NCBI RefSeq assembly: GCF_011516735.1
Contig: NZ_WOSX01000005.1
Coordinates: forward strand, 83,105-147,104
Direction: 5' to 3'
Source: Acetobacter fallax
GTDB lineage: Bacteria; Pseudomonadota; Alphaproteobacteria; Acetobacterales; Acetobacteraceae
DNA length: 64,000 nucleotides
The notes under the pieces are model-generated. The model saw nothing but the letters and a program-made list of their open reading frames with translations. It searched no databases and was not told the DNA's origin. Position numbers and translations under genes: made by a program. Positions 54,239 to 63,699 of the stretch are shown in pieces (position 1 is the stretch's first letter; the number at the start of each line of letters is the position of its first letter).

Positions 54239-55789
54239 ATGACCATTCTCTCCCGCTACGCCGGATGGCCCGTTATTGCCGGCGCCGGTCTGGCAGGTCT
54301 TTCGACCGCCCTGCATCTGGAATGCCCCTGCGTCCTGCTTTCCGCAGCATCGCCCGGAGATGACGCCGCAAGCAGCCTCGCTCAGGGTGGCCTTGCCGCC
54401 GCCGTCGGGCCTGATGATTGCCCGGACCTCCATGCCGCCGATACCATCGCCGCCGGCGCCGGTCTGTGCGATCAGACTGTCGTCCGTGCGATTACTGCCG
54501 CCGGCCCGCAAACCGTCGAAACGCTTCTGAATCTGGGTGTTCCTTTCGCCAGAAATCCGGAGGGCAGTCTTTCGCTTCATCTCGAAGCGGCCCATTCGCA
54601 TCCCCGTATCGTCTACGCCAATGGTGACGCCAGTGGTGCCGCGATCATGAAGACTCTTGTTGCCCGCGTAAAAAATACGCCCCGCATTACCGTTATCGAA
54701 AACTGTGTCCTCACTGGTCTCCGGATTGAAAACGGCGACCTCCACGGCGTCCGGACCAGCCAGGGCTTCATCCCCACCCGAATCTGCGTCATGGCCAGCG
54801 GTGGGATTGGCGCGCTTTATGCCGGTGCGACCAGTCCGCAAGGCTGCACCGGTTCCGGTCTTGCCATTGCCGCCCGTGCCGGTGCTGAGCTGACCGATAT
54901 GGAATTCACTCAGTTCCACCCGACAGCGCTCGATACCGGTTCCCGCTCGGGTCGCCGTCCACTCATCAGTGAAGCCGTTCGTGGTGCCGGCGGGCGTCTT
55001 GTTGACGAAACCGGCAAGACGTTCACAGATGAACTCGCTCCCCGCGATGTCGTCGCCCGTGCCATCGCTGCTCACCAGAGCGAAGGTCACAGGGTCTTCC
55101 TAGATGCGCGCTCCCTGTCCGCGGGCCCTTTCAGTAACCTTTTTCCTGGCATCACCACCGCCTGCCTGGCCATTGGCGTCAATCCGGAACAGCAGCCCAT
55201 CCCTGTCCGTCCCGCCATGCATTACCATATGGGCGGCATCGCTACGGACGCGCGTGGCCGCAGCTCCATCCCTGGTCTGTGGGCTGTCGGCGAAGTTGCC
55301 TGCAACGGTCTCCATGGTGCCAATCGTCTTGCCAGCAACTCCCTTCTGGAAGCTTTCGTCACTGGTCAGTGGACTGCCGGGGATCTGAACGGCAAATCCA
55401 TCGAAATCATGCCCTCCTTCCGTCCCGGCCTGGAAGCCTCCCGCTTTTCCTCAAAGCTGGACGTCAGCAACGCCTTCATGGAACACGCGGGGATCCTCCG
55501 CAACGCAACCGGCCTGCGCCGTCTTCTGGAAAAAGTCACTCCATACGTCGATTACGATCAGAATGCTCTGATTGCGGCCTTTGTCGCTCAGGCCGCTTTA
55601 AATCGGCGTGAAAGTCGGGGAAGTCACTTCCGGACGGATGATATTTCACAGGCTCAGTCCCTGAATCACCAAAGGCCGGAGACTTTTGAAAACCAGTATT
55701 CCGGCAGCGGACAGCATCAGATCTCCTCCCGTCAGATCCTTACCATCGAAGACATCTCATCTGTGAAAGTCTCTGAACAATGCCTGTAA
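54239..55789 (+). CDS. nadB: L-aspartate oxidase
   Basis: FAD enzyme that makes iminoaspartate for NadA. The dinucleotide motif VIAGAGLAGLSTALHL, SSLAQGGLAAAVG, TEFTQFHPTAL-like MEFTQFHPTAL, and YHMGGIATDARGRSSIPGLWAVGEVA (in two parts) are the usual landmarks. The ATG at 54239 has AGAGGAGG upstream. After RRESRGSHFRTDD, where most NadB proteins are near their end, there is a tail of about 55 residues; part of it (HQRPETFEN) is encoded by a copy of the genome's palindromic repeat. It overlaps nadC by 10 bases. 516 residues. Confidence 0.95.
   Translation: MTILSRYAGWPVIAGAGLAGLSTALHLECPCVLLSAASPGDDAASSLAQGGLAAAVGPDDCPDLHAADTIAAGAGLCDQTVVRAITAAGPQTVETLLNLGVPFARNPEGSLSLHLEAAHSHPRIVYANGDASGAAIMKTLVARVKNTPRITVIENCVLTGLRIENGDLHGVRTSQGFIPTRICVMASGGIGALYAGATSPQGCTGSGLAIAARAGAELTDMEFTQFHPTALDTGSRSGRRPLISEAVRGAGGRLVDETGKTFTDELAPRDVVARAIAAHQSEGHRVFLDARSLSAGPFSNLFPGITTACLAIGVNPEQQPIPVRPAMHYHMGGIATDARGRSSIPGLWAVGEVACNGLHGANRLASNSLLEAFVTGQWTAGDLNGKSIEIMPSFRPGLEASRFSSKLDVSNAFMEHAGILRNATGLRRLLEKVTPYVDYDQNALIAAFVAQAALNRRESRGSHFRTDDISQAQSLNHQRPETFENQYSGSGQHQISSRQILTIEDISSVKVSEQCL
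55669..55700. repeat. Palindromic repeat module A captured in nadB, copy 11
   Basis: ATCACCAAAGGCCGGAGACTTTTGAAAACCAG at this position (given in full as two 16-base halves it matches the B-A junction CACCAAAGGTCGCAGACCTTTGGAAACCAG-type sequence at 6731 and 45054) with a few changes that loosen the hairpin. It lies inside the nadB coding sequence and is translated. Confidence 0.65.
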
Positions 55790-56721
55790 CATCACTGCCC
55801 GATATCCTGTGGGAACCCATTATCCGTAATGCTCTTCTCGAAGATTTTGGCACAGGCGGCGACAGCACGACCCAGGCTCTCGTTCAGCCCGGACAAACCC
55901 TGAAAGCCGCATTCCGCGCCCGCAAAACCGGAATCCTCGCCGGTGTTCAGGGCGCACGTCTGGCTTTCACTCTTCTCGATCCCACAGTCCGCTTTGAGCC
56001 TCACATTACCGATGGAACTCTTCTTCAGCCGGGAAGCATCATCGCCACGGTGGAAGGCAGGGCGGAAACCGTGCTTGGCGGCGAACGCACAGCGCTCAAT
56101 CTTCTCTCGCATCTCAGTGGCATCGCCACCACCACCCGTCAGATCGCGGATGCCATCTCCGGCACAAAAGCCCGCATTGTCTGCACCAGAAAAACCCTGC
56201 CCGGTCTGCGTGCATTACAAAAATACGCCGTCCGCGCCGGAGGCGGCCACAACCACCGCTATCGTCTCGATGATGCTATTCTCATCAAAGACAATCACCT
56301 CGCCCTCTGCGGCGGAGACGTCGTCGCCGCCCTCAAAATTGCCCGCGACCGCGCCGGTCATCTCGTCAAAATCGAGCTTGAAGTGGACACACCCGATCAG
56401 CTCGAACGTGCACTCTCCTGCAACATCGCCGACGCCTACCTCCTTGACAACATGGACCTGCCAACTCTGAAAAAAGCAGTTATCCTCATCAACAAACGCG
56501 CTATCGCAGAAGCCTCAGGCGGCATCACTCCTGAAACCGCCCGCCCCATCGCCGAAACCGGCGTCGATATCCTTTCACTCGGCTGGCTGACCCACAGCGT
56601 ACAGGCTCTGGATATAGGACTTGATATTCCCGCCTGCCCCATACGCTTCTGCCGGAGCCAGCGCCTTACGAGCGCCACCTATGCCCCGGGCAATAAATAT
56701 AGCAGAGGATCCGGCCTTTGA
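55780..56721 (+). CDS. nadC: Nicotinate-nucleotide pyrophosphorylase (carboxylating)
   Basis: Makes nicotinate mononucleotide from quinolinate and PRPP. The motifs ERTALNLLSHLSGIAT, CTRKTLPGLRALQKYAVRAGGGHNHR (in two parts), DDAILIKDNHLAL, KIELEVDTPDQLERAL and YLLDNMDLPTLKKAV are all present. The enzyme body ends near DIGLDIPA; the last 25 or so residues, including NKYSRGSGL and the stop codon, come from the start of a palindromic repeat copy. 313 residues against a usual 280-290. Confidence 0.96.
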   Translation: MPVTSLPDILWEPIIRNALLEDFGTGGDSTTQALVQPGQTLKAAFRARKTGILAGVQGARLAFTLLDPTVRFEPHITDGTLLQPGSIIATVEGRAETVLGGERTALNLLSHLSGIATTTRQIADAISGTKARIVCTRKTLPGLRALQKYAVRAGGGHNHRYRLDDAILIKDNHLALCGGDVVAALKIARDRAGHLVKIELEVDTPDQLERALSCNIADAYLLDNMDLPTLKKAVILINKRAIAEASGGITPETARPIAETGVDILSLGWLTHSVQALDIGLDIPACPIRFCRSQRLTSATYAPGNKYSRGSGL

Positions 56722-57045
56722 CCGGTGTGAGGTTGATGAGTGTGAGGCTGGCAGGGGGCTCTGCCCTGGAACCATGTAAACGCTCTGTTGTCGTTACGTG
56801 TTGATCTGTGATTTTTTAAAGGGTTAGCAGAATCCGGGCTCTGCCCGAACCCGGCAGGGACCGCAGGCCTCTGCACCCCGATTGATTAATAATAAAATGG
56901 TTTCCAAAGGTCTGTGACCTTTGGTGGGTTTCAGGGCAAAGCCCTGAGTAAGGTTCCAGCACCTGATGACAACAGAGCCTTTGGAAACCGTTTATGATCA
57001 GCAGGCCGGGGTGTAGATCAATCTTCATAACCTCCGGTATAATGC
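56690..57045. repeat. Modular palindromic repeat cluster, copy 12
   Basis: Begins inside nadC with module E (AGCAGAGGATCCGGCCTTTGA, where the final TGA is the nadC stop) and continues with C (CGGGCTCTGCCCG, about 56836), D (GCAGGGACCGCAGGCCTCTGC), A and B (56906-56945), and a final worn copy to about 57045 ending in CCTCCGGTATAAT, the inverted E module. Confidence 0.85.
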
Positions 57046-57170
57046 GCATTCCCAGGCTGTTTTCCGGCAGGCATGATTACCACTACTTCGGCCTGCCCGG
57101 ACCCATCACCGTATTCCGGCCTGTCGTTTTTCTGACTGGCGACCGCACTCGTGGTCTGACAGGGAGCCCC

Positions 57171-58130
57171 TCAGGTTTCTGTATCCCCCGCCCCAAGATG
57201 CCGGGTTCCCCGCGCTGCTGCCAGCCGCGTCTGCCGCTCCCGGTCCGCATAACGCCGCCGCTGTTCATCTGTGCGCTCATCATGACAGGCCGGACAACTC
57301 ACGCCCGCCTCATATAGCGGCGATGCCTTATCCTCCGCGTTCACTGGCCGCCGGCACGCATGACACACGTCATAACTGCCCGGTTCCAGCCCGTGCTTCA
57401 CCGTCACACGCTGGTCGAACACAAAACACTCGCCATCCCACAGACTTTCCTCCTGAGGTATTGTCTCCAAATATTTCAGGATGCCGCCCCTGAGATGAAA
57501 CACCTCGGAAACACCTTCCGCTTTCGCAAAAGCCGTCGATTTCTCGCAGCGAATGCCTCCGGTGCAGAACATCGCAATCTTCGGCAATCGCCCGGCCGCC
57601 ACCAGTTCGTCACGTTTCGCCCGGAACCAGTCCGGAAACTCGCGAAACGTTGTAATATCCGGATCGATTGCGCCCCGGAACGTACCGACCGCAACCTCAT
57701 AATCATTACGCGTATCAATAACGATCGTATCCGGATCGGAAATCAGTGCATTCCAGTCTGTGGGCTCTACATATGCCCCGACCTCTGACAACGGATCGAT
57801 TCCCTCAATCCCCATTGTTACAATTTCGCGTTTCAGTCGTACTTTCATCCGCAGAAACGGCATCACCTCCGCACGGGACTCTTTGACTTCCAGATCCGCG
57901 CATCCCGGCAACGTCCGAAGATGGGCCAGCACCTGGCCGATCGCCGTATCGCTGCCCGCAATCGTTCCGTTGATTCCCTCCGGAGCCAGCAGCAAAATGC
58001 CCTTTACGCCCAGCGAGCAGCATAGCTTCGCCAGAGGCTGCCGCATCGCCGTGCAATCCTCAAATGGTGTAAACCGGTAAAGGGCCACAACCCGCACCGG
58101 CTGGGCCGGACAGTCGAAAGCATCACCCAT
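57171..58130 (-). CDS. trhO: tRNA uridine(34) hydroxylase TrhO
   Basis: Oxygen-dependent hydroxylation of U34 in some tRNAs (YceA/TrhO, rhodanese-like). The rhodanese loop CTGGIRC starts at Cys189 ([18 protein letters not shown]), with [19 protein letters not shown] before it. The C-terminus has a four-Cys zinc-like pair, [10 protein letters not shown] and [17 protein letters not shown], typical of the family. 319 residues. Its ATG overlaps the ABC ATPase stop by eight bases, so the two are likely co-transcribed. Confidence 0.94.
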   Translation of the reverse strand: MGDAFDCPAQPVRVVALYRFTPFEDCTAMRQPLAKLCCSLGVKGILLLAPEGINGTIAGSDTAIGQVLAHLRTLPGCADLEVKESRAEVMPFLRMKVRLKREIVTMGIEGIDPLSEVGAYVEPTDWNALISDPDTIVIDTRNDYEVAVGTFRGAIDPDITTFREFPDWFRAKRDELVAAGRLPKIAMFCTGGIRCEKSTAFAKAEGVSEVFHLRGGILKYLETIPQEESLWDGECFVFDQRVTVKHGLEPGSYDVCHACRRPVNAEDKASPLYEAGVSCPACHDERTDEQRRRYADRERQTRLAAARGTRHLGAGDTET

Positions 58131-58971
58131 GGTTGCTCATCGCCTCTGTATAAGCCGTCAGCACGTCAGTCGTCGGACCATCCATCTGCACGCGTCCGCC
58201 TTCCAGCCAGATCACCCGTGTGCACCATTCCGCAATGATTCCCAGCGAGTGTGAGGTAATCACCAGAATATCAGACCCGTCCACCACTCCGGCCAGACGC
58301 TGAAGGGCCTTTTCCTGAAACTTCGCATCGCCCGCCATGAACCATTCGTCCATCAGCAGAATCTGCGGGGCAATCGCCGTAGCCAGCCCGAAGCCCAGCC
58401 GGATCGCCATACCACTCGAATAAAGCCTTACGGGCAGATCCATGAACTCCCCCAGAGCCGCAAAACTCTCGACATCCTTCTCAAGCTTTTTCAGTTCAGC
58501 GGTCCGCAACGCCTTGTGCTGGGCCTGAAGAAAGATGTTCTCACGCCCTGTCAGTTCCGGGTTCATCCCCGAATTGGTGTCGATCAGTGTCTCCACCGAG
58601 CCTCTGACCGTCAGCATCCCCGGCTGCGGAACATAAATCCCGCCCAGAACCCTGAGCAGCGTGCTCTTGCCGGCGCCGTTATGCCCGATCAGTCCGATGC
58701 GCTCTCCGGCATGGATCGTAAACGACACATCAGTCAGCGCCCGGACATGCACCACACCCGACGAGTCCTCGCCGACGACGACCTGGCCGCCCGTCCGCGC
58801 TGCCCGCACAGCCGCCAGTGGCTGCTTTGCCCGACGGAACAGCGTCTTTTTCAAAGACCGCGCTCCGCCATGGAAGATCGGAAACTCCAGTGTCAGATGG
58901 TTAACCCGGATTATAGCCCGGTCCCGGTCAGCAGCGGCCGGCGACGAAGGCGAAGAGGAGAGAGATGTCAT
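58123..58971 (-). CDS. Polysaccharide-type ABC exporter, ATP-binding subunit
   Basis: A 282-residue ATPase of the KpsT/Wzt/TagH class. Walker A is [18 protein letters not shown], the signature region [17 protein letters not shown] and Walker [14 protein letters not shown] are intact. There is no C-terminal carbohydrate-binding domain as in long Wzt proteins. It pairs with the permease just upstream (4-base gap). No glycan synthesis genes are adjacent, so the exported glycan is unknown. Confidence 0.9.
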   Translation of the reverse strand: MTSLSSSPSSPAAADRDRAIIRVNHLTLEFPIFHGGARSLKKTLFRRAKQPLAAVRAARTGGQVVVGEDSSGVVHVRALTDVSFTIHAGERIGLIGHNGAGKSTLLRVLGGIYVPQPGMLTVRGSVETLIDTNSGMNPELTGRENIFLQAQHKALRTAELKKLEKDVESFAALGEFMDLPVRLYSSGMAIRLGFGLATAIAPQILLMDEWFMAGDAKFQEKALQRLAGVVDGSDILVITSHSLGIIAEWCTRVIWLEGGRVQMDGPTTDVLTAYTEAMSNHG

Positions 58972-58975
58972 CGCA

Positions 58976-59950
58976 TCAGATCCAGAAAGCGAGCCGGGCC
59001 CGCGACCGCGAGAAAACGAGCAGACTCATAAGCCACAGGCTGACACTGATCCCCAGCGCCACAATCCATATCATCAGAGGAGGCACCACGCCCGTCAGTG
59101 GTCCGCGCACAATTTCGAGTAGTGAATAAAACGGATTGAAAATCAGCCACCAGCCACGTGCCCCAAGCTGCTTTACGCTCCAGATGATTGGCGTCACGTA
59201 AAATGCAACCTGCAACGCGCTGGCGATAATCGGCGGAATGTCACGATAACGGGCCCCGATCGAGCCAAACAGCAGACAAAGGGCAAACGCATTCGCCGCC
59301 CAGATCAGCAGACCTGGCACTGCCAGAAGCGCCACCACGCCAGGCAGCAGACCAAAAATCGCATAAACCGCGACCGGCACGACAATATTGTAGCTGAATG
59401 TCACGGAATTGCGCACCAGCGTACGAAACGCCTGAAGCGAAAATGGAAGCCGCATCGATCGTATCGAACCGGCTGCATTCGTGAAGCAGATGCAGGCATC
59501 CTGTGTCACACCGGCAATACCTACCTGCCAGAGGATCATCGAAATCGACAGATACGGCAGATAATCACGCAGTACGAGATGAAACAGTCTGCCATAAATC
59601 GCGCCCATGGACCCGATCATCACTGCTGTACCCAGCGTCAGCCATAAGGGTCCTACTGCTGAGCCCCGAAACTGTAATCTGATATCCAGCCAGCCCAGCG
59701 AAACCGCCAGACGCCATAGCCTCGCACCTTCGGCAATATCCTCAAGCGCCAGGATAATCCGGGATCGGTAGACAACCGGTTCCTGATCATCTTCCGGAGC
59801 ATGCAGGGTATGGCCCGTTCCGGCCTCCTCAGCCTCCGCCATCTGTAATGCCGGGGATGCTGCGGACGTTCCGCCGGACGGTGGAGCATCCGGAGAAGCT
59901 GTGGTGTGACCGGTCGATGCATTCATGATGTGCCCGCGTAACCCAATCAT
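58976..59950 (-). CDS. Polysaccharide-type ABC exporter, permease subunit
   Basis: ABC-2 permease (KpsM/Wzm class) of about 324 residues: a Ser/Pro-rich cytoplasmic N-terminus of some 75 residues, LAVSLGWLDIRLQFRGSAVGPLWLTLGTAV (in two parts) as the amphipathic entry and TM1, and five more membrane helices; RYRDIPPIIASALQVAFYVTPIIW is the usual conserved segment. Start uncertain: ATG at 59950 or 59926 (the frame opens with a GTG at 59956). The long N-terminal tail is unusual for this class. Confidence 0.88.
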   Translation of the reverse strand: MIGLRGHIMNASTGHTTASPDAPPSGGTSAASPALQMAEAEEAGTGHTLHAPEDDQEPVVYRSRIILALEDIAEGARLWRLAVSLGWLDIRLQFRGSAVGPLWLTLGTAVMIGSMGAIYGRLFHLVLRDYLPYLSISMILWQVGIAGVTQDACICFTNAAGSIRSMRLPFSLQAFRTLVRNSVTFSYNIVVPVAVYAIFGLLPGVVALLAVPGLLIWAANAFALCLLFGSIGARYRDIPPIIASALQVAFYVTPIIWSVKQLGARGWWLIFNPFYSLLEIVRGPLTGVVPPLMIWIVALGISVSLWLMSLLVFSRSRARLAFWI

Positions 59951-60246
59951 GGACACCCCCGCAACTACGGTCTCTGTAATCTGGTTTGAGTCAGTATGCC
60001 GGTGTCAGGAACTGTCTGATCTCAGGGAGGAACGACACTTCCGGCACCTCAGGGAACAATGCATCCGATATCCTGTCTCGCCGCCACGTTAGTGTCACAA
60101 TTCATCGGCACAGTGTCCGGACCGGAGAACGCATCGATAGCGCAGGCAGATAAAATGCGTGCAATTGAAGGCGTTGGACGATAATTCTTCCATGCGGATT
60201 GAATTGAGCGGGAGGCTTCAGCCTTGCGGACGGGACGAATACACCG

Positions 60247-61764
60247 ATGAGTCACTGGCCAGAAGCGTGTCAGAGGTCTGTAACGACCCGGCCTGAAATC
60301 TCCCCCGGAAGCAACATCAGCACATCGCGGACCATCTGCACCCGGCCGGTCCGCACCGTAGCGTTCATCGGCCTGCTGGCCCTGCTCTCCGCCTGTGCCG
60401 GGGAAACGCCAGGCTCCGATATGCAGATCCCCATCGCACAGGAAGAAGCGCAATACCGCTCTCATGCGAAATCCTATTACGCCCCGCCAGGCCCCGCAGA
60501 CGATCCATGGGGACCTTATATTCAGGAAGCCTCGCAGCGCTTCGATATACCGGATATGTGGATTCGCAGCGTAATCCAGCGTGAGTCCGGTGGTCGCATG
60601 TTCCATAACGGCCAGCTCGTTACGTCGGCTCCTGGTGCCATGGGTCTCATGCAACTCATGCCGCCGACCTATGATGAGATCAAACGTCAGAACAATCTCG
60701 GCGACGATCCGTACGATCCGCACGACAACATCCTCGCAGGCACGGCATACGTTCGTCAGCTCTACGACACCTATGGTTCTCCGGGCTTTCTCGCTGCCTA
60801 TAACGCCGGCCCGGGTCGCCTTGAGGATTTTCTCGGACATAATCGCACCCTGCCGCGCGAAACCCGGAACTATGTCGCAACTATCGGTCGCGAAATCGCA
60901 GGTACCTGGCCCAATAACCGCTCGCAGGCCGATCTTCTCGTTGCCAGCCACGAATCGTCGCGTTACGCCGCCTATGCGTCGGCCGCCATGCCGTCCGATA
61001 CTGCGAACACTGTCCGCTCCGCCTGGTCCCATCATAACAATGCAGATGCCGGTCAGCCCGTGCAGGTGGCCGAAGCCCCGGCGGAGTCGGATGCAACGGC
61101 ATCACAGACGCCGGCCCCGACCTATACCCATGCCTGGGCTCCTGTCGGACGTAATCCTGAATCACCGCAGGCGGTCAGTGCCGCCTGGCAGTCCCGCCTG
61201 AAATCCGGGAGTGCCGTGCAGACCGCCAGCGTCGCAACGGAGACCACCGATACCAGCGCGTCGCAGACCAGTGCCGTCTGGCAGAACCGTCTGAAATCTG
61301 AAGACACCACTCCGGTCGGTGTCACAGCCGCTACCGCCGAAAACCCGGCAGAGGACACGAACGAACAGCCAGCGGTGCAACGCACCTCACGTGCGGCGCC
61401 TGCCCGCTTTTCTCTGGTTTCCCGCGCCGCCGCCGCCACTACGCCCGTGCCAGCTCAGGCATCGCGCCTGACGTCCTCGCGCAGTAATGCCGCTATTGCT
61501 GAAGAGGCGCGTAACTGGGCTATTCAGGTCGGCGCATTCTCGTCGTCGTCCATGGCGCAACAGGCCGCATCCCATGCCCGTTCCCGCGCCTCCAGCGACC
61601 TCTCTGGCGCCCGTGCCCAGGTTGCCAGTGTCAAAGTCTCACGGGGACAGCTTTTCCGTGCGCGTCTGACCGGGATATCACGGGCCGAAGCCGTTTCCGC
61701 CTGTCGCAGGCTTGATGCGGGCGCATCGAACTGCGTGGTCGTCTCTCCTGACGTCATTCGTTAA
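60247..61764 (+). CDS. Lipoprotein lytic transglycosylase with SPOR domain
   Basis: A 505-residue cell-wall enzyme. A lipobox LLALLSAC places the lipidated Cys at residue 50. The SLT domain has the catalytic Glu113 in SVIQRESGGRMF, then APGAMGLMQLMPPTYDEI, NILAGTAYVRQLYDTYGSPGFLAAYNAG (in two parts). A long Ala/Ser/Thr-rich linker follows, and residues from about 430 form a SPOR domain (WAIQVGAFSSSSMAQQAASHA ... VSRGQLFRARLTGISRAEA) that binds denuded septal glycan, so a role in cell division or daughter-cell separation is likely. Confidence 0.93.
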   Translation: MSHWPEACQRSVTTRPEISPGSNISTSRTICTRPVRTVAFIGLLALLSACAGETPGSDMQIPIAQEEAQYRSHAKSYYAPPGPADDPWGPYIQEASQRFDIPDMWIRSVIQRESGGRMFHNGQLVTSAPGAMGLMQLMPPTYDEIKRQNNLGDDPYDPHDNILAGTAYVRQLYDTYGSPGFLAAYNAGPGRLEDFLGHNRTLPRETRNYVATIGREIAGTWPNNRSQADLLVASHESSRYAAYASAAMPSDTANTVRSAWSHHNNADAGQPVQVAEAPAESDATASQTPAPTYTHAWAPVGRNPESPQAVSAAWQSRLKSGSAVQTASVATETTDTSASQTSAVWQNRLKSEDTTPVGVTAATAENPAEDTNEQPAVQRTSRAAPARFSLVSRAAAATTPVPAQASRLTSSRSNAAIAEEARNWAIQVGAFSSSSMAQQAASHARSRASSDLSGARAQVASVKVSRGQLFRARLTGISRAEAVSACRRLDAGASNCVVVSPDVIR

Positions 61765-61904
61765 AGGCCTGAACTCTGCCTGGCTTTGTGGAGAGACTGG
61801 CAGAGCCCGAGCAGGGCTCCGCTCTCACCCTGCAACAGTTACATCCGTAAACCGTTGGTGCCACTGTCACACCTCCGCAGACCGGTCCATACGGAAAAAT
61901 AATC

Positions 61905-62453
61905 ATGAAAAAACGCCTTGTCCCTGTCTTTTTTTCAACCGTTCTGCTGCTTGCCGGAACACAGTTCGCGCATGCAGAACTCCCCGTCGGAAAGACCGCG
62001 CCGCCTTTTACCCTCCAGGCCAGTATGGGTGGAAAGGATTTCAGATTTTCCCTTGCGGATACGCTGAAAAAAGGACCGGTCGTGCTCTACTTCTACCCTG
62101 CCGCTTTCACGCCGGGATGCACGATCGAAGCGCATGACTTTGCCGAGGCCATGGACGAATTTCACGCATTAGGCGCCAACGTCATCGGTGTTTCCACAGA
62201 CGACATCGAAAAACTCCGCCGTTTCTCTGTCAGTGAATGCCGAAGCAAATTTCCCGTCGCCGCCGATCCGGACGGCAGCGTTTCCGCCGCTTACGATTCA
62301 AAATCGCCCGGCGGCACTCACGCCAGCCGGACATCCTACGTCATCGCTCCGGGTGGCAGGATTCTGATGAGTTATACTGATCGTTCGCCCGACGAACACG
62401 TCAGGCGCACTCTGGCCGCTCTCCATGCATGGAAAGATGCCCGGAAGCCCTGA
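61905..62453 (+). CDS. Exported BCP/PrxQ-like peroxiredoxin
   Basis: 182 residues with a signal peptide (VFFSTVLLLAGTQFAHA) and a thioredoxin-fold peroxiredoxin domain: PVGKTAPPFTLQ, YPAAFTPGCTIEAHDF with the peroxidatic Cys72. The resolving Cys found five residues later in E. coli BCP is His77 here; Cys112 in SVSECRSKFP could take its place. The export signal means it protects the periplasm, sensible in a strongly oxidising cell envelope. Monocistronic. Confidence 0.9.
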   Translation: MKKRLVPVFFSTVLLLAGTQFAHAELPVGKTAPPFTLQASMGGKDFRFSLADTLKKGPVVLYFYPAAFTPGCTIEAHDFAEAMDEFHALGANVIGVSTDDIEKLRRFSVSECRSKFPVAADPDGSVSAAYDSKSPGGTHASRTSYVIAPGGRILMSYTDRSPDEHVRRTLAALHAWKDARKP

Positions 62454-62679
62454 CAGTCCAGGAAGAGGCTGCTGTCGCCGAGACCTGTTTATTCATAACC
62501 AGACAGGTTTCGGGCGCATCCGGACAGAGCCGGAGATTTCCATGATCAGTCCGTGGCCATGCTCATTCCGGGCATAAAATAAAAGCCGGAACACGGCTCC
62601 GGGCCTTGCTATCTCTGCAAAGCGTCAATAAAGCTCACCACACATATCAGCCGTGCGTCAGGCTATCGCAGGAAATTTT

Positions 62680-63699
62680 ATGTTACAGACGCGCGGTTTC
62701 GAAACAGTATCGCCTGAGGTTATCAAATCGATAAAAAGCTATCAGAAATCTGATGTACTTGTGAGCCTGTACCAAGTTATTTCATCTGTCTCGGCTTTTG
62801 TGATTTGTTACGGTTTTTTACTGTTCTCCGTAAAAAATGGTTATTTATCAGCACTTTTTCTGTCTCCTCTGGCCTCCGGCCTCGCCATACGCGTGTTCAT
62901 TCTGCAGCATGACTGCGGTCACGGATCTCTGTTCCGGAGTCAGCGGGTCAATAACTTTGTCGGCAGGCTCTGTTCTCTTCTGACATTTACGCCCTACGAT
63001 CACTGGAAAAAGCATCATTCCATCCATCATGGTTCATGGAATAATGTGGATAACAGGGGCAGGCTTTCAGATCTGTACTCAGACTGCACCACTGTTTCCG
63101 AATATATGAGCAAATCCAGGTTCGGGAAAGTCATATACAAAATATCAAAAAATCCAGTATTTACCATATTTATCATGCCTCCGATTATTTTCTTTGTCGT
63201 TTACAGAATTGCATTTGATACACCGGTGGCCTGGCTTCGTGAGCGGATCGGCCTCTACGTGACAAATATCTGCCTGTTACTTATATACTGGGGTCTGATT
63301 GAGATATTTGGCTTGAAAACTGTGTTTCTTGTCGCCTTCTCGGTCATTTACCCGGCAAGTGTCATCGGCGTCTGGCTCTTTCTTGTGCAGCACAAATTCG
63401 AGGGTGTGAAATGGGCCAGTAACACCGGGTGGAATATGTTCGATGCTGCTACAGGCGGTTGTTCATTCCTGAAACTGCCCTCGGTATTAAAATGGTTTTC
63501 CGGCAATATCGGTATACATCACGTCCATCATGCAGCGCCCGGCATTCCGAATTATCGCCTGAACGCATGTCACGAGGCGCACGAAGTCTTCGCAACTGTC
63601 AAAGTACTGAATTTACGTGACGGTATAAGAGAAGCATTTACCAACACATTATGGGATGAAGAAAAAAGCGTTATGGTAAGCCTGCGGAGCGTCAGATAG
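62680..63699 (+). CDS. Membrane fatty acid desaturase
   Basis: A 339-residue membrane desaturase with the three histidine boxes of the di-iron family: HDCGH (residues 77-81), HHSIHH (112-117) and HHVHH near residue 278, between hydrophobic pairs. It introduces a cis double bond into an acyl chain. The ATG at 62680 has AGGA upstream (GTG at 62653 also in frame). The gene is clearly AT-richer than everything else in the window and lies next to a probable IS end, which suggests transfer. Confidence 0.92.
   Translation: MLQTRGFETVSPEVIKSIKSYQKSDVLVSLYQVISSVSAFVICYGFLLFSVKNGYLSALFLSPLASGLAIRVFILQHDCGHGSLFRSQRVNNFVGRLCSLLTFTPYDHWKKHHSIHHGSWNNVDNRGRLSDLYSDCTTVSEYMSKSRFGKVIYKISKNPVFTIFIMPPIIFFVVYRIAFDTPVAWLRERIGLYVTNICLLLIYWGLIEIFGLKTVFLVAFSVIYPASVIGVWLFLVQHKFEGVKWASNTGWNMFDAATGGCSFLKLPSVLKWFSGNIGIHHVHHAAPGIPNYRLNACHEAHEVFATVKVLNLRDGIREAFTNTLWDEEKSVMVSLRSVR

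Noticed and set aside
60049..61035. 328-codon minus-strand frame opposite the lytic transglycosylase
   Set aside because: The plus strand has the lipobox, SLT and SPOR motifs; the minus frame has none.
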